Assembly (NCBI GenBank): GCA_003719395.1
Contig: RHMC01000069.1
Location: 1 to 35,705, forward strand
DNA length: 35,705 nt
From: Streptomyces altiplanensis
GTDB lineage: Bacteria > Actinomycetota > Actinomycetes > Streptomycetales > Streptomycetaceae
Reading direction: 5' to 3'
Made by a program: the position numbers and the translations under genes
The notes under the pieces: generated by a model
The model's input: the letters and a program-made list of their open reading frames with translations, nothing else
Told to the model about the DNA's origin: nothing
Database searches by the model: none
In this document: one piece after another, positions 7,567-21,681 of the stretch
Position numbering within the stretch: position 1 is the stretch's first letter
How the letters are laid out: each line of letters starts with the position of its first letter

Positions 7567-8292
7567 TCAGCCGTTGAGCGCCCTGGACACACCGATGACC
7601 TCACGCTGGGTGGTCCGCAGCTTCGTGTTGAGCTGGCCGAGAGCGGTCTTGGCCGCCGCGGCGTTCTCTTTCGCCTTTTCCCCGGCTTCCTTGAGGGCCT
7701 TTTCTTTAGCGGTGACCGCTTCCAACTTGGTGGAGAGCTTGTCAAGCTTTTTGGAGTGGTCCGTGATCTTCGCCACCTGCCGGTCGACCTTCTTCGCGAG
7801 CACATCCGCCCGGTGCACATCATCGGCAATGTCGAAGCGAATTTTCATCACTTTCTTCGCTGCGTCCGCGCGGCCTCCCGGCCCGGCCTGATCCCGCGCT
7901 TCACGCGCTTCACCAATCCTCTGCTCCACCCTTCCCTTGATGGATTCCAGACGGGCAACCTTCTTATTTATGGCCTCCTGATCTTCGCTGACCTTTTTGT
8001 TGACCCGGTCGATGCGCTCCTGCAGAGACTTCTTCTGGTCCGCCCAGGGGAACGTGACGACCTGACGTCCGCGCAGCGTTATGCCCTTCTCGTCCGCCTT
8101 GAGGAGGGTGAAATCCGCCTTGACGAACGTCAACCCCAAGGCCAGGCCGCCGAGTTCGTACTTGATCAGCGTGACCGAGTGCTGAAGGTCGCGATACAGT
8201 GCCTTCTGGTGCTCGATGTCCTTCTTATTGATCCAGAAGGGTTGGACCCACGCCTCTTCCTTGGGCGCCGGTACCGGTGTTTGAGTAGCCAT
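7567..8292 (-). CDS. Lysine-rich coiled-coil protein upstream of the tape measure
   Basis: 241 residues; the ATG at 8292 has GGGAGG 4 nt upstream. Residues 20-85 are mixed alpha/beta (WINKKDIEHQKALYRDLQHS, LGLTFVKADFTLLKADEKG). Residues 86-240 are almost entirely heptad-like helix, rich in K, E, A and Q, predicting a long coiled coil. The base composition is visibly lower in GC than the flanking tail genes. It sits where siphovirus modules normally go straight from the assembly chaperone to the tape measure. It may be a tape-measure partner, a scaffold that extends the tape, or an accessory/cargo protein. There is no catalytic motif. It is divergent from the plus-strand gene at 8339 with only 46 bp between starts. 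Confidence 0.7.
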   Translation of the reverse strand: MATQTPVPAPKEEAWVQPFWINKKDIEHQKALYRDLQHSVTLIKYELGGLALGLTFVKADFTLLKADEKGITLRGRQVVTFPWADQKKSLQERIDRVNKKVSEDQEAINKKVARLESIKGRVEQRIGEAREARDQAGPGGRADAAKKVMKIRFDIADDVHRADVLAKKVDRQVAKITDHSKKLDKLSTKLEAVTAKEKALKEAGEKAKENAAAAKTALGQLNTKLRTTQREVIGVSRALNG

Positions 8293-8338
8293 CAGCCCTC
8301 CCTTTCCTTTCGGCATGTCGGTCGTCATTGGAGGTCGC

Positions 8339-8758
8339 ATGACGTCTCTGGATTTCCCGCCCTGGATCTCCTACGTAATACTTTTCGCCCCGACAGCAGT
8401 TATTCTTCCCTTCGCAGTGACCCGCATTTACGCACACCTGCGACTGAAGAAGTGGGGAGCCAAAGCAGCGGGAATATGCCGTTCCTCGTACTACTCGAAC
8501 GGCTCCTTTTCGCTCTCCTACACCTATCGGGACCACAAGAACGGACTGCACTTCCGCACAGCGAAGTCGGACGACTTCGGGCTGACAGGAGAGGTGGGAG
8601 AGTCCCTTCCGATCCTGTTCGACCCGGCCTTTCCCGCTCTTTCCCGTACGCAGGCCGAATTGCGACGCCTCCTGCCCTGGTCTCCGGTCAGCACCGGCAC
8701 GTGGGCAGTGGTTCAGGCAGCATGTGCGGTGTTCGCCGGTACGAGGGGCTTCGGCTGA
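8339..8758 (+). CDS. DUF3592-like membrane protein inserted against the tail operon
   Basis: 139 residues; the ATG at 8339 has GGAGG 4 nt upstream, better than an ATG at 8315. Residues 9-30 are a transmembrane helix (WISYVILFAPTAVILPF). Residues 40-105 form a beta-rich domain with YSNGSFSLSYTYRDHKNG and GESLPILFDPAFPALSR, the pattern of DUF3592 proteins (short beta barrel, then V-Y-D-P-x-x-P). Residues about 117-132 are a second, weaker hydrophobic segment. It is the only plus-strand gene inside the cluster, ends 4 bp from the chaperone stop, and has clearly lower GC than its neighbours, suggesting later acquisition. A cell-envelope role is expected. Self-protection against the tail particle or its lysin is a speculative possibility. 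Confidence 0.75.
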   Translation: MTSLDFPPWISYVILFAPTAVILPFAVTRIYAHLRLKKWGAKAAGICRSSYYSNGSFSLSYTYRDHKNGLHFRTAKSDDFGLTGEVGESLPILFDPAFPALSRTQAELRRLLPWSPVSTGTWAVVQAACAVFAGTRGFG

Positions 8759-8762
8759 CCCG

Positions 8763-9451
8763 TCACCCGAAGAAGGTCGCCAACCGAGTCGGACTCGGCC
8801 CCGGTGCTTCGGGTTCCGCCGCCGGCGTTTCCGGATCCGGTTCCACACCGGGACGCGGAACCGGCGTCGGATAGTCGAGCCGCTCGCTGTCCTCGTCCTG
8901 GTTCACCGTGGCGAACATCCAGTTGCTTTCCGCGAGCTGGTCGACGGCCGTGGCCAGCAGATAGTCGGAGACCGACCACTCGGCCGCCTCCCCGTGCAGT
9001 TCCCGCGCCACCGCACTGTCCCGCGGCAGGTGCTTGAGCAGCACCGAGAGCCGCCTGGAGGTCATCAGGCCGCGGTGCCAGTCGAGCAGATCGAGGCCGT
9101 AATGGCGGAGCAGGTCCGCCTCGAGGGCCTCGGCGTGTTCGTCGACGAACGCGCCGAGGCTCAGTCTTCCCCCAGGCCGAGCCCGGTCTCCTTGCCGTAC
9201 GCCTCCAGGATGGCGGCGATGTCCTGCATGGTGATCTCGTGGTGGTCGAAGCGCGCGTACTGCTTCTCGCCGAGCAGCAGCCGCAGCAGACCGTCGACGT
9301 CGTTGTCGTCGAGGTCGCGCAGCTTGCGGGCGGTCGCCCGGGTCAGCTCGGTCGGCAGCTCGAAGACGTCGTCGTCGAGCTCGAAGGTCCAGGCGCGGCC
9401 GAGCGCTTCGAGGCGCTGGGCGCGAGCGGCGTTGACGTTGAAGCCGGACAT
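8763..9451 (-). CDS. Tail assembly chaperone, long form (G-T fusion by -1 frameshift)
   Basis: The C-terminal part (8763 to about 9175) is open in the -1 frame relative to the short chaperone and has no credible start codon of its own. Reading through GGGGGA at 9168-9173 with a -1 slip gives a 229-residue fusion. The T segment reads LGAFVDEHAEALEADLLRHYGLDLLDWHRG…LPRDSAVARELHGEAAEW, a pattern typical of actinophage second tail chaperones, and ends in a Pro/Glu-rich tail. In lambda, gpG and gpGT together hold the tape measure and recruit tail tube subunits. The conserved arrangement supports programmed frameshifting; the heptamer is not the canonical X XXY YYZ, so the exact slip site is uncertain. 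Confidence 0.75.
9161..9451 (-). CDS. Tail assembly chaperone, short form (gpG-like)
   Basis: 96 residues; the ATG at 9451 has GAGGAG about 8 nt upstream. It is acidic and helical (ELPTELTRATARKLRDLDDNDVDGLLRLLLGEKQYARFDHHEITMQD). The length and the position after the major tail protein match gpG-type chaperones. It ends GLGED just past the G5 slip site shared with the long form. Confidence 0.8.
   Translation of the reverse strand: MSGFNVNAARAQRLEALGRAWTFELDDDVFELPTELTRATARKLRDLDDNDVDGLLRLLLGEKQYARFDHHEITMQDIAAILEAYGKETGLGLGED
9167..9174 (-). other. Candidate -1 ribosomal frameshift site
   Basis: On the minus strand CTG GGG GAA GAC TGA ends the short chaperone. Five consecutive G (C5 at 9169-9173 on the plus strand) let a GGG-bound tRNA slip back one base, giving GGA AGA CTG AGC. 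The zero-frame stop follows within two codons. Given other indels in this window, a sequencing error is possible, but this is exactly where siphoviruses use programmed frameshifting. Confidence 0.6.
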
Positions 9452-9520
9452 GGAAGGGCTCCTCTGCGAAGGGAAACGGAAGGGGGAACAGGGTGCGGAA
9501 GAAGAACGGAACGCGGAAGC

Positions 9521-9574
9521 GTGCCCGAGGGCACGGGAGAAGCGGCGGGGACCCGCGGAACGGGCCCCCGCCGC
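9521..9574 (-). terminator. Strong tandem terminator after the major tail protein gene
   Basis: Immediately after the stop at 9587, a 14-bp stem (9561-9574 with 9542-9555, one G-U pair, 5-nt loop) is followed by TTCTCCC and then a second small hairpin (9521-9534). Such a terminator after the tube gene would let the abundant tube protein be made in excess over downstream tail-tip proteins. Confidence 0.65.
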
Positions 9575-9586
9575 CGTCACCGGGCC

Positions 9587-10177
9587 TTACACAGCGCCGA
9601 AGGCCTTGTCCTTCATGATCCACGTGGCCAGGGTCGGGCTGTTCTCGGCGGCCAGCGCCGTGAAGGTGACACCGAGCTTCAGCGCGCCCGTACGGGACAG
9701 CCCGATCTCCTCGGTCTCGGTGACCTGGCCGCGCGGGATGATGAAGCGGTACGTGACGTCCGCACCGTCCTTGAACTCGATGCCGAGCTGACGCTCGTCC
9801 TGCTTCGGCTCGGCGGCCAGCTTGTACTGGTACGTGTCGGTGACACCGGTGGCGGTCACCGGGGAGACGGCGTCGCCCCCCATGAAGAACGACAGCGTGT
9901 CCTTGTTCAGCTGGAGCAGCTGGAACTTCACCGTCAGATCGCGGTCCGAGTAGATGAACCGCGCCGGGCTCACCGACTGCCAGGTGTCGACCGGGTCGAT
10001 CTTGTCCTTCTTGTTGAACTTGATGCCGTCGGTGGTGGTGTAACCCAGCTCGGTCCAGCCGGCCGCCCACTCGTCACCGGTGTGGGCCGGCGCGGCCGGA
10101 CCGGTCGCCCCGGCCTTCGCGACGAGGATCCGGCCGGTTCCGGCGACGCGGATCTGACTGCCGTTGTTGCCTGCCAT
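9587..10177 (-). CDS. Major tail tube protein
   Basis: 196 residues; the ATG at 10177 has AAGGAG 5 nt upstream. It is beta-rich with the typical opening of actinophage tail tube proteins (GTGRILVAKAGATGPAAP, ELGYTTTDGIKFNKKDKIDPVDTWQS) and a closing region GALKLGVTFTALAAENSPTLATWIMKDKAF. Such proteins polymerise into hexameric rings forming the non-contractile tube. No sheath gene is present, so the tail is non-contractile. It lies between tail terminator and assembly chaperone, with hairpins on both sides that probably adjust its expression. Confidence 0.88.
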   Translation of the reverse strand: MAGNNGSQIRVAGTGRILVAKAGATGPAAPAHTGDEWAAGWTELGYTTTDGIKFNKKDKIDPVDTWQSVSPARFIYSDRDLTVKFQLLQLNKDTLSFFMGGDAVSPVTATGVTDTYQYKLAAEPKQDERQLGIEFKDGADVTYRFIIPRGQVTETEEIGLSRTGALKLGVTFTALAAENSPTLATWIMKDKAFGAV

Positions 10178-10242
10178 GTCTGCTCCTTGGGTGGGTGGCG
10201 CGGCGGCGGATGCCGTCGCGCCGGTGTACGGAAATGACGAAG

Positions 10243-10261
10243 GCCCCGCCGGTGGCGGGGC
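10243..10261 (-). terminator. GC hairpin between tail terminator and major tail genes
   Basis: An 8-bp perfect stem (10254-10261 with 10243-10250) with a 3-nt loop lies in the leader of the major tail protein, followed by CTTCGTCATTTCC on the minus strand. It could be a weak terminator or an mRNA-stabilising hairpin. Confidence 0.45.
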
Positions 10262-10281
10262 TGCGAGGAAGAACGTTCGGG

Positions 10282-10683
10282 TCAAGCGGGCCGGACGGAG
10301 ATCCGGACGGTGGAGAGGTAGCGGTTGCCGGCGGGCCGGTTGTAGTCGGGCAGCCAGCGCGGCCCGTCCGCCTCGGCGACCTCGGTGACCGCCGCCCCGC
10401 CGTACGTGGTGCCGGTCAGGGTGAGGACCGCGGCACGGGCCGCCAGCGCGACCGTGTGCGCCGCCGTCTTGTCCGGCCCGTACACCTCGAGGTCGATCAG
10501 CGGCTGGTCGAGGTGGAGGTCATCCACCCACGCACCGCCGACGCGGGAGACGAGGACGGCCTTCTGGGTGCCGTCGAAGCCGGCCGGGGGCTTGTTGTCG
10601 ACCACCGTCCCGGCCAGCTCCGGCCGGTTCTTGAGGTGATCGACGACGAGCCGTTCCGCGTCCGGGAAGGCAAGGGGACTCAC
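10282..10683 (-). CDS. Tail terminator protein, first gene of the tail cluster
   Basis: 133 residues; the GTG at 10683 (VSPLAFPDAERLVVDHL) has GGGAG 7 nt upstream. The pattern of an N-terminal helix, LVSRVGG, the central LIDLEVYGPDKTAAHTVALAARAAVL and the closing NRYLSTVRISVRPA matches siphovirus tail-terminator/gpU-like proteins, which cap the tube at the head-proximal end. It is the first gene after the rpoC terminator. The 158-bp upstream gap (10684-10841) contains only small hairpins, and I could not identify a convincing -35/-10 pair there. Starting the cluster with a tail terminator and no head-tail connector fits a headless particle. Confidence 0.78.
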   Translation of the reverse strand: MSPLAFPDAERLVVDHLKNRPELAGTVVDNKPPAGFDGTQKAVLVSRVGGAWVDDLHLDQPLIDLEVYGPDKTAAHTVALAARAAVLTLTGTTYGGAAVTEVAEADGPRWLPDYNRPAGNRYLSTVRISVRPA

Positions 10684-10841
10684 ATGGACACTCCCTTCGG
10701 GGGCCTGTGCTGCGCTGCTGCGGAAAACACGAAGCGGCAGGTCCGCCGCCCGGGTGTTCCGGGCGCAGCTCTGCCGCTGCCCCAACTGTGATCCATGGAG
10801 GCGGACTTCGCAACTCAGTACGAGAACTGGTCCGGGAAACG

Positions 10842-10886
10842 CCGCAGGGCGGCCACCCCGTACGAAACGGGGTGACCGCCCTGCGG
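10842..10886 (-). terminator. rpoC terminator
   Basis: A 19-bp inverted repeat with one mismatch (10868-10886 with 10842-10860) and a 7-nt loop begins 15 bp past the rpoC stop and is followed by CGTTTCCC. It is the boundary between the essential RNA polymerase operon and the tail cluster, which reads in the same direction. Confidence 0.85.
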
Positions 10887-10900
10887 TTCAGACATGCGCC

Positions 10901-14800
<3,900 letters not shown>

Positions 14801-14861
14801 TTGTCGTCAATCCCTCTTTCGGGGTCGAGAGTCAATCATGGTCTGAACGGGTCCGGGGAGA

Positions 14862-14886
14862 GCCGCCGCCGCGGTGAAGCGGCGGC
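14862..14886 (-). other. Hairpin in the rpoB-rpoC spacer
   Basis: An 8-bp perfect GC stem (14879-14886 with 14862-14869) with a 9-nt loop lies just after the rpoB stop at 14898. No T tract follows, so it is more likely an mRNA processing or stability element than a full terminator. Confidence 0.5.
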
Positions 14887-14897
14887 CGGCCAACCCG

Positions 14898-18379
<3,482 letters not shown>

Positions 18380-18539
18380 GAGGGGGTCCTTCCGAGGGCT
18401 CGGACTCACTACGCGCGTACCGGTCCCAAGCTGGCACAGCGGCAGATATCCCTGGTCAGGGAAGTCGGTCATCGATGCTCGAGCGTGGGCATGCCCCTGG
18501 TGACGGGCAGGAGGCAGCTAACAGGCAGCGCAAAGGGTC

Positions 18540-18568
18540 AGTGTAGCCACTCGGCTCACTGATGTCCA
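18540..18568 (-). promoter_or_regulatory. rpoB promoter
   Basis: On the minus strand TGGACA (18563-18568), a 17-bp spacer and TACACT (18540-18545) form a near-consensus housekeeping sigma (HrdB) promoter. Transcription would start near 18533, giving a leader of about 150 nt before the TTG start. The rest of the 548-bp rplL-rpoB gap (18380-18927) holds the attenuator at 18859-18894 and no gene I can support. Confidence 0.75.
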
Positions 18569-18858
18569 GAGCGGGTTCTTTGAGACCCTCGCTGTACTCA
18601 ACTCCTGCGGAAAACCATGCGCTGTATGCGCATATCGATACTGCCCTCTACGTCGCCGATCCATGCCTCGGATCCGGATCGGTATGACAACGCGTCCTGA
18701 GAATTGCGCGCCTCGTGCAGTTCGTCAAGGCCCCCCGCCCTCCGGAAGGGGCGGACACCGGCCACGGCGCCGCACAGCACCTGGACACCGCGAGGCGTAC
18801 GGCGAAGATCACGATACTCGCCGCAGCGCCAAGAGCAAGGACGGCGCCCCGGAAACGC

Positions 18859-18894
18859 CTAAGGGCGACCACCCGAACGGGTGGTCGCCCTTAG
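18859..18894 (-). terminator. rplL-rpoB attenuator/terminator
   Basis: A perfect 16-bp stem (18879-18894 with 18859-18874) with a 4-nt GAAC/GTTC loop lies 34 bp after the rplL stop, followed by GCGTTTCC. It would uncouple abundant L10/L12 synthesis from RNA polymerase subunits, as attenuation does at the same place in other bacteria. Confidence 0.85.
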
Positions 18895-18927
18895 AACGAG
18901 AGCAGCTGAGTCAGAGACTCAACGAGG

Positions 18928-19314
18928 TCACTTGACCTCGACGGCCGCGCCCGCGCCCTTGAGGGACTCGGCAGCCTTCTCGGCGGCCTCCTTGGTGACC
19001 TTCTCGAGGACCGGCTTCGGAGCGCCGTCGACGAGGTCCTTGGCCTCCTTCAGACCCAGCGAGGTCAGCTCACGCACGACCTTGATGACCTGGATCTTCT
19101 TGTCGCCGGCACCGGTGAGGATGACGTCGAACTCGTCCTGCTCCTCAGCGGCCTCGACGGCCACCGCGGCACCGCCGGCGGCGGGGGCGGCGGCAACCGC
19201 GGCAGCGGCGGTGACGTCGAACTTCTCCTCGAAGGCCTTCACGAACTCGGAGAGCTCGATGAGGGTCATCTCCTCGAACTGCGCGAGCAGGTCGTCCTGG
19301 GTGAGCTTCGCCAT
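18928..19314 (-). CDS. rplL: Ribosomal protein L7/L12
   Basis: 128 residues, ATG at 19314. The N-terminal dimerisation domain (KLTQDDLLAQFEEMTLIELSEFVKAFEEKF) is followed by an Ala/Gly-rich hinge (about 34-55) and the conserved C-terminal factor-binding domain (EFDVILTGAGDKKIQVIKVVRELTSLGLKEAKDLVDGAPKPV). It forms the ribosomal stalk with L10 and recruits translation factors. It lies 110 bp downstream of rplJ, in the same operon. Confidence 0.99.
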   Translation of the reverse strand: MAKLTQDDLLAQFEEMTLIELSEFVKAFEEKFDVTAAAAVAAAPAAGGAAVAVEAAEEQDEFDVILTGAGDKKIQVIKVVRELTSLGLKEAKDLVDGAPKPVLEKVTKEAAEKAAESLKGAGAAVEVK

Positions 19315-19424
19315 GATGGCGTCCTTCCACTAATTCGGCTGGTGCCGATGTACATGTGAGGCGGGCGTACTTCCGGCCCGCTGCGACCTGCGCCTAGACG
19401 GCGCCGGTCAGAAAGCGAGCCGAA

Positions 19425-19955
19425 TTACTCGGCACCGCCCTGCTCGGCCTGCTTGGCACGAAGCGCCTCCGCGGTGCGGACGAACTTCGAGGGAAGCGCC
19501 TTGAACAGCGAGGCAGTCTGGGACTGCTTGCCCTTCATGGCGCCCGCCAGCTTGGCGAGCAGAACCTCGCGGGACTCGAGGTCCGCAAGCTTCTTGATCT
19601 CATCGGCGGACAGCGCCTTGCCATCAAGGACACCGCCCTTGATGATCAGGTTCGGGTTCTCCTTGGCGAAGTCACGAAGACCCTTCGCCGACTCCACCGG
19701 GTCACCGGTGATGAAGGCAACCGCCGTCGGGCCTGCGAACAGGTCGTCCAGCGTGTTGATCCCGGCCTCGTTGGCCGCGATCTTGGTCAGCGTGTTCTTC
19801 ACCACGGCGTACTGGGCGTTCTCACCGAGCGAACGACGCAGCGTCTTGAGCTGCGTCACGGTGAGACCCCGGTACTCGGTCAGCACGGCGGCGTTCGAGC
19901 TACGGAACTGGTCCGCGAGCTCGGCTACCGCGGCAGCCTTGTCGGGCCTTGCCAT
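19425..19955 (-). CDS. rplJ: Ribosomal protein L10
   Basis: 176 residues; the ATG at 19955 (MARPDKAAAVAELADQFRSSNAAVLTEYRGLTVTQL) has AAGGAGG 10 nt upstream. The rRNA-binding domain and the C-terminal helix carrying L12 dimers are both present. L10 (with L12) normally represses its own operon by binding the mRNA leader, and a structured leader precedes the gene here. Confidence 0.99.
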   Translation of the reverse strand: MARPDKAAAVAELADQFRSSNAAVLTEYRGLTVTQLKTLRRSLGENAQYAVVKNTLTKIAANEAGINTLDDLFAGPTAVAFITGDPVESAKGLRDFAKENPNLIIKGGVLDGKALSADEIKKLADLESREVLLAKLAGAMKGKQSQTASLFKALPSKFVRTAEALRAKQAEQGGAE

Positions 19956-20180
19956 AGAGCGTCGGCCTCCTTCCGGGTGATGAGGACCGCTCAGAAGGGG
20001 CTGGGCAAAACGAAACGCCCCGGCGCAGGCGCACGGGGCTGAGCTCGACCGGCTGTGCTTTCTCAAGCGCGCCCGGGAGCTTTCCACGACACCTGCGCAG
20101 GTCGTCCGCACCTAGCGGATCCTTCGGCCACCGCACCTTTCGCAAGGCACGGCAACGACCAGCGGTCTTTGGCTTCTGGG
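19956..20180 (-). promoter_or_regulatory. L10 leader with attenuator hairpin
   Basis: The leader of about 220 nt upstream of rplJ contains a GCCCCG/CGGGGC stem with an extended inner helix (20017-20039) followed on the minus strand by GTTTCGTTTTG, an intrinsic terminator-like element about 60 nt before the start codon. Further upstream, GGAAAGC and TGAGAAAGC are plausible L10-binding internal loops. Ribosomal protein L10 leaders with autogenous control are well known at this position. Detailed folding would be needed to define the binding site. Confidence 0.6.
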
Positions 20181-20182
20181 GA

Positions 20183-20212
20183 AGACTACGCGAACGGGTT
20201 ACCCACAAGCAA
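20183..20212 (-). promoter_or_regulatory. Putative rplJ promoter
   Basis: On the minus strand TTGCTT (20207-20212), an 18-bp spacer and TAGTCT (20183-20188) lie directly after the rplA terminator and drive the rplJ leader. The -35 is two bases off consensus, so strength is uncertain. Confidence 0.6.
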
Positions 20213-20213
20213 A

Positions 20214-20250
20214 TCGGGCCCCGCGCCTCCCGGAGGAGGTGCGGGCCCGA
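20214..20250 (-). terminator. rplKA terminator
   Basis: A long, nearly perfect stem (20235-20250 with 20214-20230, one bulged base) with a 4-nt loop is followed by TTTGCTTGT on the minus strand, 34 bp past the rplA stop. The T-rich tail overlaps the rplJ -35 region. Confidence 0.8.
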
Positions 20251-20283
20251 CTGAGCCACTCGGCGGGCCGTCGAGCGACCCGG

Positions 20284-21006
20284 TCAGACAGCTGCCGGGT
20301 CCTCCTCGACGAGGAGGTTACGGGTGCGGTTCGGGTCCAGCGGGATGCCGGGACCCATCGTCGTGGCGAGGGCGGCCTTCTTGATGTAGCGGCCCTTCGC
20401 GGCGGACGGCTTGAGACGGAGGATCTCCTCCAGCGCCGCGGCGTAGTTCTCGACCAGCTTCGTCTCGTCGAAGGAGACCTTGCCGATGATGAAGTGCAGG
20501 TTCGAGTGCTTGTCGACGCGGAACTCGATCTTGCCGCCCTTGATGTCCGTGACAGCCTTCGCCACGTCCGGGGTGACCGTTCCGGTCTTCGGGTTCGGCA
20601 TCAGACCACGCGGACCGAGCACGCGGCCGAGGCGGCCGACCTTGCCCATGAGGTCCGGGGTGGCGACGACGGCGTCGAAGTCCAGACGGCCCTTCGCGAC
20701 CTCGTCGATGAGCTCGTCGAGCCGGACGATGTCGGCGCCGGCGGCTTCCGCGGCCGCAGCACGGTCACCGGTCGCGAAGACCAGGACCCGGGCGGTCTTG
20801 CCGGTGCCGTGCGGCAGGTTCACGGTGCCGCGGACCATCTGGTCGGCCTTGCGCGGGTCGACACCCAGACGCATGGCGACCTCGACGGTGCCGTCGAACT
20901 TCGTGGTGGAGGTGTCCTTGGCGAGACGGACGGCCTCGAGCGGGGCGTACAGGCGCTCCCGGTCGATCTTCGCGTCCGCGCTGCGGAAGTTCTTGCTGCG
21001 CTTCAC
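20284..21006 (-). CDS. rplA: Ribosomal protein L1
   Basis: 240 residues from the GTG at 21006 (VKRSKNFRSADAKIDRERLYAPLEAVRLAKDTSTTKFDGTVEV), with AGGAG 5 nt upstream. The conserved L1 signature GLMPNPKTGTVTPDVAKAV is intact. It binds 23S rRNA at the L1 stalk and usually represses the rplKA mRNA. It follows rplK by 79 bp. Confidence 0.98.
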   Translation of the reverse strand: MKRSKNFRSADAKIDRERLYAPLEAVRLAKDTSTTKFDGTVEVAMRLGVDPRKADQMVRGTVNLPHGTGKTARVLVFATGDRAAAAEAAGADIVRLDELIDEVAKGRLDFDAVVATPDLMGKVGRLGRVLGPRGLMPNPKTGTVTPDVAKAVTDIKGGKIEFRVDKHSNLHFIIGKVSFDETKLVENYAAALEEILRLKPSAAKGRYIKKAALATTMGPGIPLDPNRTRNLLVEEDPAAV

Positions 21007-21085
21007 TTCTGCTCCTGAGGTATGGAGGGTGGAGTCGTGGTGCGGACCAGCGCTTGGCCCTACCACTGAGGTGCTACGGGGACTT

Positions 21086-21520
21086 TCAGCCCTCGACCGT
21101 GATGCCCATGGAACGGGCGGTGCCGGCGATGATCTTGTCCGCGGCCTCGAGGTCGTTGGCGTTCAGGTCGGGGAGCTTGACCGTCGAGATCTCGCGCACC
21201 TGAGCGGCGGTGAGCTTCGCGACCTTGGTCTTGTGGGGCTCGCCCGATCCCTTGTCCACGCCCGCGGCCTTGAGGATCAGCTTGGCGGCCGGCGGGGTCT
21301 TCGTCACGAAGGTGAAGGAGCGGTCCTCGTAGACCGTGATCTCCACCGGCACGACCATGCCACGCTGCGACTCGGTCGCGGCGTTGTAGGCCTTGCAGAA
21401 CTCCATGATGTTGACGCCGTGCTGGCCCAGCGCGGGGCCGACCGGCGGAGCCGGGTTGGCCGCGCCGGCGTTGATCTGGAGCTTGATGAGCCCCGTGACC
21501 TTCTTCTTCTTGGGAGGCAT
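21086..21520 (-). CDS. rplK: Ribosomal protein L11
   Basis: 144 residues, ATG at 21520 preceded by GGAGAGAG. The N-terminal domain contains the conserved [25 protein letters not shown], the region contacting the GTPase-associated 23S rRNA and thiopeptide antibiotics such as thiostrepton. The C-terminal RNA-binding domain ends [11 protein letters not shown]. The 160-bp gap upstream holds the nusG terminator and a short palindrome CGATA-N5-TATCG at 21587-21601, but no clear promoter. Confidence 0.99.
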
Positions 21521-21609
21521 TGCTCTCTCCGGGTCCTAGTGAGAGTTTCCTGCCATCCGATCACCGGACGGAGGCATACCGCACAACGATAACGGGTATC
21601 GAGGTGCGG

Positions 21610-21656
21610 CTAAAAACCGAGCAGGTCAGACCAGCTGCGAGAGCCGGTCTGACCTG
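21610..21656 (-). terminator. secE-nusG terminator
   Basis: An 11-bp perfect stem (21646-21656 with 21622-21632) is followed on the minus strand by CTCGGTTTTTAG, 26 bp past the nusG stop. It is a canonical intrinsic terminator with five T residues. Confidence 0.88.
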
Positions 21657-21681
21657 GTCGGAAGCGGGTGTCCAGAGAGGG

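Noticed and set aside
1..10700. A complete prophage
   Set aside because: No integrase, repressor, capsid, portal or terminase, and no tRNA or direct-repeat att site flanks the cluster.
1..10700. A contractile injection system or R-type tailocin
   Set aside because: There is no sheath, baseplate wedge, spike or AAA ATPase gene. The tube and tape-measure arrangement is siphovirus-like.
18380..18472. An N-terminal extension of RpoB from the ATG at 18472
   Set aside because: The added residues are not RpoB-like, there is no Shine-Dalgarno, and the TTG at 18379 with GGAAGGA matches the known Streptomyces N-terminus.
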